A model generated the notes under the pieces. The model was not told the origin of the DNA and did no database searches. It saw only the letters and a program-made list of their open reading frames with translations. Position numbers and translations under genes: made by a program. Of a stretch of DNA of 64,000 nt, positions 54,345 to 62,456 are shown in pieces. Each line of letters begins with the position of its first letter. Position 1 is the first letter of the stretch. Origin of the DNA: Anaerolineales bacterium (lineage in GTDB: Bacteria > Chloroflexota > Anaerolineae > Anaerolineales > UBA11858); contig JANQED010000115.1 of assembly GCA_028278545.1 (NCBI GenBank), forward strand, positions 124,001 to 188,000, read 5' to 3'.

Positions 54345-56111
54345 ATGAAGCCCTTTTTTAGACGAATTCGCCGATTTTTCTATCCAGCGCCGAACGCCTC
54401 CCGCTGGCTAAGAATCCTTCCCTACGCAGTATTAACCACACTCTTTCTGATCATAATCGTCGCTGGCGCGTATGCCTGGGACTATACCAATTCTCCTGAA
54501 TTTTGCGGCTCTGCGTGTCATGGAATCCACCCTGCCGAGAACTTGACTTACCTCTCTTCTCCGCACGCTGAAGTCAAATGCGTCGAATGCCACATCGGGC
54601 GCGCCTTCATCGGCAATCAGGTCACCCGCAAAATCGGGGATTTCCGGCATGTCACGGCGGCAGTGTTTAAGGGGTATGAATATCCATTGCACGTGAAGAC
54701 CCTTCGGCCTGCTCGTGAAGTCTGTGAACTCTGCCATAACCCTGATAAGTTCTCCGATGATAGCCAGCGGGTGATTTACCATTATGGTTCCGATGATCAA
54801 AACACGCTCGAGAGAACATATTTGGTGATGAAGACGGGCGGGGGGACGGTGCGCGAGGGTCTGGGAGATGGCATTCACTGGCATATTAAAAATGAAGTCC
54901 TTTACTACGCCACCGACAAAACAGAACAGACCATCCCTTATGTGAAGGTCTTTGATGAGGAATACAGCGCGGTTTACGAATACGTCGATATCAGCGCTGA
55001 TTTTGACCCCTATGCGATTAATGAAGCTGATCTCAGAGAGATGGACTGCATCACTTGCCACAACCGCGTTACCCACACCATCCTGGTCCCCGAAGATGCA
55101 GTGGACAGCGCTATTTCTAGAGACTTGATTTCTAGTGATATCCCCGAAATTCGACGCAAAGCTGTGGAGGTTTTGAGCGCCTCGTATGAATCAACAGAAA
55201 AGGCCTTGAGGGATATTGATCTCTTGCGCAATTTCTATCGCGATAATTATGCCGATTTCCAACAAAACCATATCGATGATATTGATCAGGCCATTCGTAC
55301 CATCAAAGATATTTATCAGCAGAGCGTCTTCCCAGACCAATTAGTGGATTGGGATACCCACCCTGACAATCTTGGACACATGAACGATCCAGGGTGTTTC
55401 CGCTGCCATGACGGCAAGCACCTGGATATTGCCGGGTATGCCATTCGCCTGGAGTGCAATCTTTGCCACGCCATTCCGGTGATCACCGGGCCGGACGATC
55501 TCGAAACGCAGATCGTCATCACCCATGAAGATCAACCCAATAGCCATCACAACCCCAACTGGATCGCCCTGCACAGATATGTCTACGATGAGAACGATGA
55601 AAATGAGTATTGCAGTGATTGTCACGATGTGAGCAATTTTGGCGAGGCGGATAACACCTCATTTTGCTCGAACTCTGCTTGCCACCACCAGACCTGGGAG
55701 AGCGTCGATCTGGATTTGTTGGATAATGGCGAAGTGTTCGAAAAGATTGTCCAGCAATTGGCGCACTATCCGGGCACCCTGGAGCCAGTGGTTGCCTGGG
55801 CCGATGAACCATCCCTGGACGAAATTCACAGAGAGCAGGAGGAGATGTTGTGTGAGGACTGTCACACTGATTTTCCACCCCTGGGCCCGCCGCCTAATGA
55901 TATCTGTATCGAATGTCACGGCGAGAGCATCGCTGGTGTGGAAGAACTGACCGCCAAGTACGAACCAAACCCGCATGACTCTCACTACGGTGAAGATTAC
56001 CCTTGTTCCTCCTGTCACGTTAATTTCGGCACCCTTGCACCAATAGAATCGTGCGGTTTTTGTCATGCCATGGAGGATATCAAGCTCATTGAAGAGGCAT
56101 CCTCTAATTAG
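54345..56111 (+). CDS. NapC/NirT-type multihaem cytochrome c with about 10-12 haem sites
   Basis: A 588-residue protein with an N-terminal membrane anchor (LRILPYAVLTTLFLIIIVAGAYAW) and a large extracytoplasmic part. Canonical CXXCH motifs: CVECH, CELCH, CITCH, CFRCH, CNLCH, CSDCH, CEDCH, CIECH, CSSCH and CGFCH. Two further variants, CGSACH (CX3CH, just after the anchor as in NapC/NrfH) and CSNSACH (CX4CH), would make 12. Proteins of this type oxidise menaquinol and pass electrons to periplasmic reductases. ATG 54345 has an AGGAA site; the GTG of the ORF track is less likely. First gene of a unit with tatA, tatC. Confidence 0.9.
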   Translation: MKPFFRRIRRFFYPAPNASRWLRILPYAVLTTLFLIIIVAGAYAWDYTNSPEFCGSACHGIHPAENLTYLSSPHAEVKCVECHIGRAFIGNQVTRKIGDFRHVTAAVFKGYEYPLHVKTLRPAREVCELCHNPDKFSDDSQRVIYHYGSDDQNTLERTYLVMKTGGGTVREGLGDGIHWHIKNEVLYYATDKTEQTIPYVKVFDEEYSAVYEYVDISADFDPYAINEADLREMDCITCHNRVTHTILVPEDAVDSAISRDLISSDIPEIRRKAVEVLSASYESTEKALRDIDLLRNFYRDNYADFQQNHIDDIDQAIRTIKDIYQQSVFPDQLVDWDTHPDNLGHMNDPGCFRCHDGKHLDIAGYAIRLECNLCHAIPVITGPDDLETQIVITHEDQPNSHHNPNWIALHRYVYDENDENEYCSDCHDVSNFGEADNTSFCSNSACHHQTWESVDLDLLDNGEVFEKIVQQLAHYPGTLEPVVAWADEPSLDEIHREQEEMLCEDCHTDFPPLGPPPNDICIECHGESIAGVEELTAKYEPNPHDSHYGEDYPCSSCHVNFGTLAPIESCGFCHAMEDIKLIEEASSN

Positions 56112-56122
56112 GAGAAGAAGCT

Positions 56123-56305
56123 ATGTTTGGGTTAGGCGCTACTGAATTGATCATTATTCTCGTCATTGTCATCGTTTTGTTCGGCGTTGGACGGGTGAGC
56201 AAGATCGGTGGTGAATTGGGGTCTGCCATCCGAGAGTTTCGTGCGGGTATCTCGAGTGACAAGGAAAAAGATACTGAAGAATCGACTAAAGAGGCTGTAA
56301 GCTGA
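56123..56305 (+). CDS. tatA: Twin-arginine translocase subunit TatA
   Basis: A 60-residue protein: N-terminal helix GLGATELIIILVIVIVLFG, hinge GVGRVSKIG, amphipathic helix, acidic tail. TatA forms the pore for folded proteins. AGGAG precedes the ATG; the gene follows the cytochrome by 11 bases. The cytochrome itself is Sec-dependent; the Tat substrates here are the two RdhA proteins. Confidence 0.92.
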   Translation: MFGLGATELIIILVIVIVLFGVGRVSKIGGELGSAIREFRAGISSDKEKDTEESTKEAVS

Positions 56306-56356
56306 GGCGACAGTCAAATCTCTGGAAAAAATTTGACTTAGAGGCCCCATAGTGTG

Positions 56357-57127
56357 ATGACCACGGAAGATCAAACCCATTCTCGAAAGGGCATCAGCCA
56401 ACGCCGCCAGGTATTTTGGGCGCACATGGAGGAACTGCGTCAGCGTTTGCTGAAAGCGGTGATCGTGTTGGTGCTTGCTTCGGGAGTCAGCCTGATATTT
56501 GTCAAACGCGGCCTGGAATTACTGCTGCTGCCCATGGGAGAGAACCGGCCAGTGGCCTTGCATCCTACTGAGTCGATTGTGGTTTACTTCCGCATCGCCT
56601 TGATGATGGGATTGGTATTCGCCATGCCGGTGATTGTCTACCAGATCCTGGCCTTTTTCCTGCCGGCGCTGACGCGAGGTGAACGCAAGATTCTCTTGTC
56701 CTCGGTGTTTGGAATTGGGATCTTTTTCGCTCTTGGGGTCGCTTTTGCGGGCGGCGTGATGCTGCCGTTGGCGATACGCTATTTGCAGGGTTTCATGGAT
56801 GAATTGGTACAACCTACCTATTCTATCGATGGTTATATCTCCTTTGTCACCACGGTCATGATCAGCAGTGGGGTGGTGTTCGAGACCCCTTTGTTATTGG
56901 CTTTGCTGGCTCGCATGGGCTTGGTTACCTCCAGGCAATTAGCGAAGAGCAGGCGCTTTGCGCTGGTAGCCATTGCAATCATCGCCGCGGTTATCACGCC
57001 AACGCCCGATATGTTCAATATGTTATTGGTTATGGCCCCTCTGCTCATGCTGTACGAACTGGGCATTGTGATGGCCTGGTTTGCAGGGCGAGCTCGTCAA
57101 AGAGCCTTAGCTGAGGCCGGTGTATGA
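56357..57127 (+). CDS. tatC: Twin-arginine translocase subunit TatC
   Basis: About 256 residues with six membrane helices. The family blocks HMEELRQRLLKAV and VFAMPVIVYQILAFFLPALTRGE are intact, including the glutamate of the signal-peptide site. TatC recognises twin-arginine signals. ATG 56357 follows a GTG at 56354; either may serve. It is located between two TatA-like genes. Confidence 0.95.
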   Translation: MTTEDQTHSRKGISQRRQVFWAHMEELRQRLLKAVIVLVLASGVSLIFVKRGLELLLLPMGENRPVALHPTESIVVYFRIALMMGLVFAMPVIVYQILAFFLPALTRGERKILLSSVFGIGIFFALGVAFAGGVMLPLAIRYLQGFMDELVQPTYSIDGYISFVTTVMISSGVVFETPLLLALLARMGLVTSRQLAKSRRFALVAIAIIAAVITPTPDMFNMLLVMAPLLMLYELGIVMAWFAGRARQRALAEAGV

Positions 57128-57136
57128 GGTGCTGAG

Positions 57137-57349
57137 ATGAGATTCTTTAGCTTAGGCGCTGGCGAACTCTTATTGATCTTGGTTTTTGCGATTCTGGCTG
57201 TTGGTCCCAAAGAGACCATCCGTTTGGCTTCTCAGGCTCGCGATGTCATCGGGACTGTCCAGAAGGCTTTTAATGAATTGTCATCCGAAGTGACACGTAT
57301 GGCGTCAGATGTTGTCAGTTCCATCGATGACACTGAGACGAAAAATTAA
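57137..57349 (+). CDS. TatA/TatB-type translocase subunit
   Basis: A 70-residue protein: helix LGAGELLLILVFAILAVGP with the GPKE hinge common in TatB, then an amphipathic helix. It lies 9 bases after tatC and completes a tatA-tatC-tatB-like cluster dedicated to this island. GAGGTG precedes the ATG. Confidence 0.85.
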   Translation: MRFFSLGAGELLLILVFAILAVGPKETIRLASQARDVIGTVQKAFNELSSEVTRMASDVVSSIDDTETKN

Positions 57350-57396
57350 TTTTATTAGACAAACCCTGTGATCCATTTCAAATTGGAGGCGAACGA

Positions 57397-57807
57397 ATGA
57401 AAAAAATCTTACTAACTGCATTTTTGCTGGTGGCTGCTGTACTGCTGGCGGCCTGTGGTGGGGGTGGGCAAAGCGATGAGATCATCATGGATGAGCCTGT
57501 GCCTAAAGGGGCGGAAGACGCCTTTTTGGTAGAGCTTGAGTTCTCTGCGGAGGAGATCATCCCCGATCACATCACAATCCCTGCTGGCGAGAAGATCTAC
57601 TTTGTCGTCTTTAACAGCGATACCGAAGCTGGCGACATGAACGAAGATCACAACCTGGTTGGGCCTGATCTTGGCTTGCGTGAAATCCTGGTTGTTCCCG
57701 GCCAAACTGTGCGCCGCATCTGGGATGGTTATGATGTCCCTGGTACGTACAAAGTTGGCTGTACCATTCATCCCTGGATCACCATGGAGATCACCGTTGA
57801 GGAGTAA
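57397..57807 (+). CDS. Blue (type I) copper domain lipoprotein
   Basis: A 136-residue protein with a lipobox LLAAC (Cys20) and a cupredoxin domain whose ligands His85, Cys122, His125 and Met130 (C-x2-H-x4-M) match plastocyanin-type copper sites. It is exported by Sec and lipid-anchored. Encoded between tat genes and the riboswitch of rdhA2, it may carry electrons within the island. GGAGG lies 8 bases upstream of the ATG. Confidence 0.88.
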   Translation: MKKILLTAFLLVAAVLLAACGGGGQSDEIIMDEPVPKGAEDAFLVELEFSAEEIIPDHITIPAGEKIYFVVFNSDTEAGDMNEDHNLVGPDLGLREILVVPGQTVRRIWDGYDVPGTYKVGCTIHPWITMEITVEE

Positions 57808-57918
57808 CCTTGCCTGAATGATTTTTTGTGATGAAAGGAGGCCAATAGGCAAAATTGTTTTCGGGGACACATCCCCTAAAATGTGAACGATTGCAACAGG
57901 ATCTTTATCAATTGAACT

Positions 57919-58058
57919 TCGATCGCGGTACCTCAACCCCCGGATGGGAAGGTTTAAAAGCGAAGCCGGTGTGATTTGTAGAAACCACAAACCAAGTCCG
58001 GCGCTGTCCCGCAACTGTGTGGCCCGCAGGGCCAAGCCAGGCCGCCCGCCTCGATCGA
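57919..58058 (+). ncRNA. Cobalamin riboswitch (B12-sensing)
   Basis: Core elements are in order: GGGAAGG, AAGCGAAGCCGGTG, AAGTCCGGCGCTGTCCCGC, AACTGTG, then the B12-box AGCCAGGCCGCCCGCC (58035-58050). Outer helix CGATCG (57920-57925 and 58052-58057). It leads into rdhA2, whose product needs cobamide. The other rdhA lacks such an element. No covariance search was run. Confidence 0.9.
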
Positions 58059-58060
58059 TG

Positions 58061-58112
58061 TTTCCACAAGCCTCGGTGAAAGGAGGTGGAAACTCCTAAA
58101 ATCAGAAAGGAG
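58061..58112 (+). promoter_or_regulatory. Expression platform and ribosome site of rdhA2
   Basis: TTTCCAC (58061-58067) can pair with GTGGAAA (58086-58092), while AGGAG (58081-58085) can pair with CTCCT (58093-58097). The two pairings exclude each other. The actual ribosome site AAAGGAG (58106-58112) is 8 bases before ATG 58121. The hairpin may gate transcription or translation in response to cobalamin. Confidence 0.5.
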
Positions 58113-58120
58113 AATGTAAG

Positions 58121-59518
58121 ATGCCTGAAAACCTAACCCGTAGAGAGTTCATTGGTGAACTCGGCAAGTTAGGCGCTGCTGCCAGCTTGGTCCCTATGGT
58201 CGCAGCCGGCGAATCGATGAACACCAAGCCCTTCTCGTTGGGCCGCCCCGGTTGGATCAAGGAACTGGATGAACCCCTGACCGAGGTCGATTGGTCGCAG
58301 GTCGCCCGATACAATGAGCGCCACACCACCCGCCGCGGCTTCAACCTTTATGTCGAGCAGGAGCGCATTGACCAGCTTAGCTCGTTGAGCAAGGAACTTC
58401 TTGAAGACAACCTCAAGAACGATGTCCCTGGCTACACACTAAAGGACCGTGCTTTGCAGCGTGCCGCAAGAGGGGGTGGTGCTTCACGAACCTTCTTCCT
58501 TGACCCGGAAAAGGTTCAGGGCCCAGATACCTGGGGTGTGCCCAAGTGGACGGGCACGCCTGAGGAGGCTTCCCAACTCGTTTCCGCTGCTATGCGTCAT
58601 ATGGGCGCGGCCACGGTCGGTTTTGTAGAGCTGCAAACCGAAACCACCGAGAAATTTATCTACTCCGTCGATCCTGATGGCAAAGAACTGCGCATCGAGG
58701 ATGTGGACATGCCGGAAGAGACCGAAGACTATCGCGTCATCCCCAAGAAGGCGCGTTACGCCATCGTCTACACTGTGCAGATGTCCGAAGAGACCATGGC
58801 CCGCTGCCCAACCGTGTTGGGTTCACTGACCACCAGCCTGACCTACACCCGCTCGCAGAACGTTCAGGAGCGCGCTCAGGTCTTCCTGAACGGCCTTGGC
58901 TATATGGGTCTGGCTGAATCCAGCACTAACGCCCTTGGCATTTCCCCTGCGCTGGGTGTGTATGCCGGTCTGGGTGAGCTTTCTCGCTACAACCGCCTTT
59001 TGACCCCCGAGTACGGTCCCATGGTGCGTGTCTTCAAGATTCTCACCGACCTGCCTTTGGCCCCCACCAAGCCTATCGATGCCGGGCTGTACAAGTTCTG
59101 CCACCACTGCAAGAAGTGCGCCGAGGCCTGCCCCGGAAAAGCACTCAGCTTTGATGACGAGCCCACCTGGGAGATCGCTGGCGGGTGGAATAACCCTGGA
59201 CACAGAGCATGGTTCGAAGATTCAGTGCTGTGCCGTTTCTATCAGCGCACTTACACTGGCACCAACTGTGGTTTGTGCTTCAGCGCCTGCCCCTTCGCTA
59301 CCAAAAACCTGGCCAGCTTCAACCGCGTGCGCAATTACATGGCCGCGACAATGCCAGCTTTCGACAAGACCTTCAAGTCAATGGACGACTTGCTCTACAC
59401 CAACATCCCCTTGGAGTTCGGCAAGCCCCAGAAGGACTGCGAAGAGTGGTGGACCCTCAACCTGCCCGACTACGGTATTGATACCGTTCAGACCGTTCGG
59501 GAAACGGATCATAGCTAG
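58121..59518 (+). CDS. rdhA: Reductive dehalogenase catalytic subunit RdhA, copy 2
   Basis: 465 residues, clear paralogue of RdhA1. Tat signal TRREFIGELGKLGAAA (Arg7-Arg8), B12 region SSTNALGISPALGVYAGLGE and PMVRVFKILTDLP, two 4Fe-4S motifs CHHCKKCAEACP (about 327-338) and NCGLCFSACPF (about 383-393). Downstream of a cobalamin riboswitch, unlike copy 1. It is followed after 15 bases by its membrane partner. The reaction is reductive removal of halogen, with an unknown substrate. Confidence 0.93.
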   Translation: MPENLTRREFIGELGKLGAAASLVPMVAAGESMNTKPFSLGRPGWIKELDEPLTEVDWSQVARYNERHTTRRGFNLYVEQERIDQLSSLSKELLEDNLKNDVPGYTLKDRALQRAARGGGASRTFFLDPEKVQGPDTWGVPKWTGTPEEASQLVSAAMRHMGAATVGFVELQTETTEKFIYSVDPDGKELRIEDVDMPEETEDYRVIPKKARYAIVYTVQMSEETMARCPTVLGSLTTSLTYTRSQNVQERAQVFLNGLGYMGLAESSTNALGISPALGVYAGLGELSRYNRLLTPEYGPMVRVFKILTDLPLAPTKPIDAGLYKFCHHCKKCAEACPGKALSFDDEPTWEIAGGWNNPGHRAWFEDSVLCRFYQRTYTGTNCGLCFSACPFATKNLASFNRVRNYMAATMPAFDKTFKSMDDLLYTNIPLEFGKPQKDCEEWWTLNLPDYGIDTVQTVRETDHS

Positions 59519-59533
59519 AAAGGAGCGCATCAA

Positions 59534-59812
59534 ATGTTTTGGTTAATTGCAGGATTAGTGCTGGGCGCTGCCATTTTCTGGCTCGCCACCGGCGGCAAAG
59601 TCAAACTAACCTGGTACGAATGGGTGCTGGGCATCTTGGGGATCATCTTGATCCTCTTTGCCCTCCAGAACTATAGCGCATCCCAGGTCGCACTGGAGCC
59701 CAAAGCTGGCGGTCTTTTGCTGCTGATCTTTGGCCTTCCGGGGCTGATCTTTGCGGCTATCGCTGGTGTGTTGGCTTTCTTGCGTTCTAGGAAGCAGGAA
59801 GAAGCTGCCTAA
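59534..59812 (+). CDS. rdhB: RdhB-like membrane anchor, copy 2
   Basis: A 92-residue protein with three membrane helices (FWLIAGLVLGAAIFWLA, WYEWVLGILGIILILFAL, LLLLIFGLPGLIFAAIAGVLAF), the typical RdhB layout. An EPKAGG segment lies between helices two and three. Strong AAAGGAG site. Anchors RdhA2 at the outer face of the membrane. Confidence 0.87.
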   Translation: MFWLIAGLVLGAAIFWLATGGKVKLTWYEWVLGILGIILILFALQNYSASQVALEPKAGGLLLLIFGLPGLIFAAIAGVLAFLRSRKQEEAA

Positions 59813-59833
59813 CCCCCGTTATCAGTGGAGCCT

Positions 59834-59871
59834 GGGGGGGATGAGTTCTTTCTGGGAGCATCATCCCCTCC
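59834..59871 (+). repeat. Stable hairpin between rdhB2 and fmdB-like gene
   Basis: Arms GGGGGGGATGA (59834-59844) and TCATCCCCTCC (59861-59871), 11 bp with one G-U pair, 16-base loop. No T-run; may protect or process the mRNA 3' end. Confidence 0.5.
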
Positions 59872-59912
59872 AGACCAATGGCAATTGTACCCCAGGATTT
59901 ATAGGAGCGCTG

Positions 59913-60149
59913 ATGCCTTTTTACGAGTACCGTTGTGCTGATTGCCTGAGTCAATTCGAACTTCTACGCAGCATCACTCAGCGTGACACCTCCGCAGAGT
60001 GCCCCGATTGCGGCAGTGCGCAAAGCTCGCGCATGATCTCGCTGCCCATGGCTTTTTCTATGGCCGCTGATGGCACGGTTAAAGCGATGGCGGGCAGTTC
60101 ACCATGCGGCGGCTGCGTGGCTACCTCGTGCGCAGGCTGTCCTAAATAG
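59913..60149 (+). CDS. FmdB-family zinc-ribbon protein
   Basis: A 78-residue protein beginning MPFYEYRCADC, with CPDCGSAQ and a C-terminal CGGC...CAGC cluster. FmdB-like proteins are small zinc ribbons with regulatory or accessory roles. ATG 59913 has AGGAG 6 bases upstream; the ORF-track start at 59751 is in rdhB2. Confidence 0.88.
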   Translation: MPFYEYRCADCLSQFELLRSITQRDTSAECPDCGSAQSSRMISLPMAFSMAADGTVKAMAGSSPCGGCVATSCAGCPK

Positions 60150-60166
60150 CGGATTGTTGGCAATTG

Positions 60167-60260
60167 AGACTTCGGAAGTCTTTCAGATGGCTTTGCCAGT
60201 GAGATATTCGAGAAGACTGGCAGGTTAACAAGTCAATCATCTTGGAGATTTCCGAAGTCT
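60167..60260 (+). repeat. Inverted repeat AGACTTCGGAA / TTCCGAAGTCT
   Basis: Perfect 11-base arms at 60167-60177 and 60250-60260, 72 bases apart, followed by GAATTTTT. The first arm is itself part of the short palindrome GACTTCGGAAGTC. It fills the gap between the FmdB and polyferredoxin genes; terminator or dispersed-repeat origin is possible. Confidence 0.5.
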
Positions 60261-60295
60261 GAATTTTTGTCAGGCTGAGAACGACTGATTATTGG

Positions 60296-60325
60296 TTGAA
60301 ATGAAGGTATTTCTTTTCCTATAAC
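60296..60325 (+). promoter_or_regulatory. Promoter of the CuA-polyferredoxin gene
   Basis: TTGAAA (60296-60301), 18 bases, TATAAC (60320-60325), 24 bases before the gene. Confidence 0.6.
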
Positions 60326-60348
60326 GATATAAATTGAAAGGCAAGCCC

Positions 60349-62337
60349 ATGAACAAGCTGCGCTGGTTGTTATTGTCTCTCATCGTTTTGGGTTTATTCA
60401 CCCTCATGCTGATCAACCCAAACGTCATCGGTCAGGCGAGCGCAGGGGGAACGCGCGAGATCACCATCCAGGCGCGCTCTTTCGAATACACCCCACGTCA
60501 GATCTATGTTCAGAAAGGCGAGACTGTCCGTCTCACGCTGATCGCCGATGATGTCACCCATGGGCTGATCCTGGAAAATTATGATGTGGAACTCGAATCT
60601 GTCCCCCGCCAAGACCCACCGCCGACGGTAGAATTCGTTGCCGACAAACCTGGGCTTCATCACTTCCGCTGTACGGTGGTTTGCGGACCGCTGCATCCCT
60701 TTATGGTGGGCGAATTGATCGTCGAACCTTACCAGAAGCTACCCATTGCCTGGGGTTTGACCCTGGTGGTGGCCTTCGCTTCTGTGGCTGCCGTACAACG
60801 TTGGGGGCATGATCCCAATAAAGACCCGCTTGGCGGTTGGGTTTTCGAGTTGACCCGCTTCGAGTGGATCCGCACGATGCTCAAATCGCGCTGGTTTCAA
60901 TTTGCGCTTTTCGTCCCCAACCTTTTCTTCTTCGCGGTGATCATGGCCGCAGCATTCTTCGGTTCTCCGGTGGGCAATGCCAATTTCGCCATCGTATATG
61001 TGTGGATCGTCTGGTGGGCGGCCCTGAAATTCTTCTTTATCCCCATTGGTGGGCGTTTATGGTGCACCATGTGCCCCCTGCCCGCGCCGGGCGATTGGCT
61101 TGATCACCGTTCTTTCGTGGCAAAGGGAAGGGAACGAGCTGTATCGATAGCCCGCAAAGCCTGGCCCAAAAGTTTGCGCAACTTATGGCCGCAAAATTTG
61201 GGCTTCCTGGGGGTGTGCCTCTTTAGCGCCTTTATCATCACCCGGCCGCTCTGGACCGGTGTGGTTTTGTCCTTGTTCATCATCGGCGCGGCAGTGACCT
61301 CGGTGGTTTACGGGCGGCGCATTTTCTGCCGCTACCTGTGCCCGGTGAGTGGTTTCACCGGTATGTACTCCATGGTCGCGCCGGTCGAGATTCGCGTCAA
61401 AGATGCTCAGGTCTGCAAGGAGCACACCGAGAAGACCTGCATCACGGGTGACGCTCATGGGTACGGCTGCCCCTGGCTGAACTACCCCGGCGGCTTGGAG
61501 CGCAACGCCTTCTGCGGCATGTGCACGGAATGTTTCAAGAGCTGCCCGCACGACAACATGGCTTTGAACGTCCGCCCCTTTGGCAGAGACTTATTTGTGA
61601 TCAAAGGCCGCGGTGTGGATGAAATCTACAACGCCTTCATCATGTTGGCCTGTGCTTTGATCTATATCGCCGTCTATTTGGGGCCTTGGGGTGTGCTCAA
61701 AGATATGGCCAATATGGCCACTGTACCCCAATATCTGCTGTATGCCCTGCTCTTTTTTTTGATGAACTTGGTGATCATGCCGGGGCTTTATTATGTTGCC
61801 GTTTGGCTGGGGAAGGGCTGGGCTGAGGGAGGGTTGGTTCCTGCACGAGAGGCTTTTGCCTTTGTTCCCGAGCTGTGGCGCGCTTTCATGGCCTTCGTCC
61901 GACGCCAGCCTACACCCAAAAAAGCTGGTGGAGGCTCCAATGTGACCCTGGTGGGCATGGGCCTTCCACCCCTCAAGCGGCTGTTCACCGATTATGGCTA
62001 TGCCATCGTCCCTATTGGCCTCGCTGGTTGGATCGCCTTTACCATAGCCTTTGCCCTGGTGGACATATCCTATGCAATTCCCTTGCTCTCTGATCCCATG
62101 GGTTGGGGATGGGATATCTTCGGCACCGCCGATTATGGCTGGGTGATGTATGCACCGCATCTGATCCCCTATCTACAGATTCCCATTATGCTGGGCGGGT
62201 TGGGAATCTCGATCTATACGGTCTACCGCATTGCCATCAACCATACCACGGAGAAGAAGCTGATTTTCCGGGCACTGACGCCCATCATCGTTTATCTCGT
62301 GGCTGTCACTGCTGTCTTCTTCTGGCTGGTGCTTTAG
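60349..62337 (+). CDS. CuA-type cupredoxin fused to NosR/NapH-like membrane polyferredoxin
   Basis: A 662-residue protein. After an N-terminal helix comes a cupredoxin (about 35-130) with His71 and the CuA motif C108-x3-C112-x3-H116-x2-M119, as in cytochrome oxidase subunit II. A membrane polyferredoxin follows: CTMCPLPAPGDW, CRYLCPVSGFTG and CGMCTECFKSCP 4Fe-4S motifs among about ten membrane helices. NosR/NapH/CcoG-type proteins carry quinol electrons or maturation. Here a CuA centre is fused, which could pass electrons to a periplasmic acceptor. Start ATG 60349 rather than TTG 60334. Confidence 0.85.
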   Translation: MNKLRWLLLSLIVLGLFTLMLINPNVIGQASAGGTREITIQARSFEYTPRQIYVQKGETVRLTLIADDVTHGLILENYDVELESVPRQDPPPTVEFVADKPGLHHFRCTVVCGPLHPFMVGELIVEPYQKLPIAWGLTLVVAFASVAAVQRWGHDPNKDPLGGWVFELTRFEWIRTMLKSRWFQFALFVPNLFFFAVIMAAAFFGSPVGNANFAIVYVWIVWWAALKFFFIPIGGRLWCTMCPLPAPGDWLDHRSFVAKGRERAVSIARKAWPKSLRNLWPQNLGFLGVCLFSAFIITRPLWTGVVLSLFIIGAAVTSVVYGRRIFCRYLCPVSGFTGMYSMVAPVEIRVKDAQVCKEHTEKTCITGDAHGYGCPWLNYPGGLERNAFCGMCTECFKSCPHDNMALNVRPFGRDLFVIKGRGVDEIYNAFIMLACALIYIAVYLGPWGVLKDMANMATVPQYLLYALLFFLMNLVIMPGLYYVAVWLGKGWAEGGLVPAREAFAFVPELWRAFMAFVRRQPTPKKAGGGSNVTLVGMGLPPLKRLFTDYGYAIVPIGLAGWIAFTIAFALVDISYAIPLLSDPMGWGWDIFGTADYGWVMYAPHLIPYLQIPIMLGGLGISIYTVYRIAINHTTEKKLIFRALTPIIVYLVAVTAVFFWLVL

Positions 62338-62456
62338 AGCATTTTCACGAGGCTTGGCTTTAGCAGATTTCCCTTGGCTATCCGAAGAAAAGTGCAGGTA
62401 TAATTCGCATTGTCACAACTACATTACACTCTTTGTCCAACACTTTAGGAGGCACA

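Noticed and set aside
62399-62404. TATAAT before the DUF4418 gene as a promoter
   Set aside because: Only a poor -35 (TTGGCT) at 19 bases; left unannotated.
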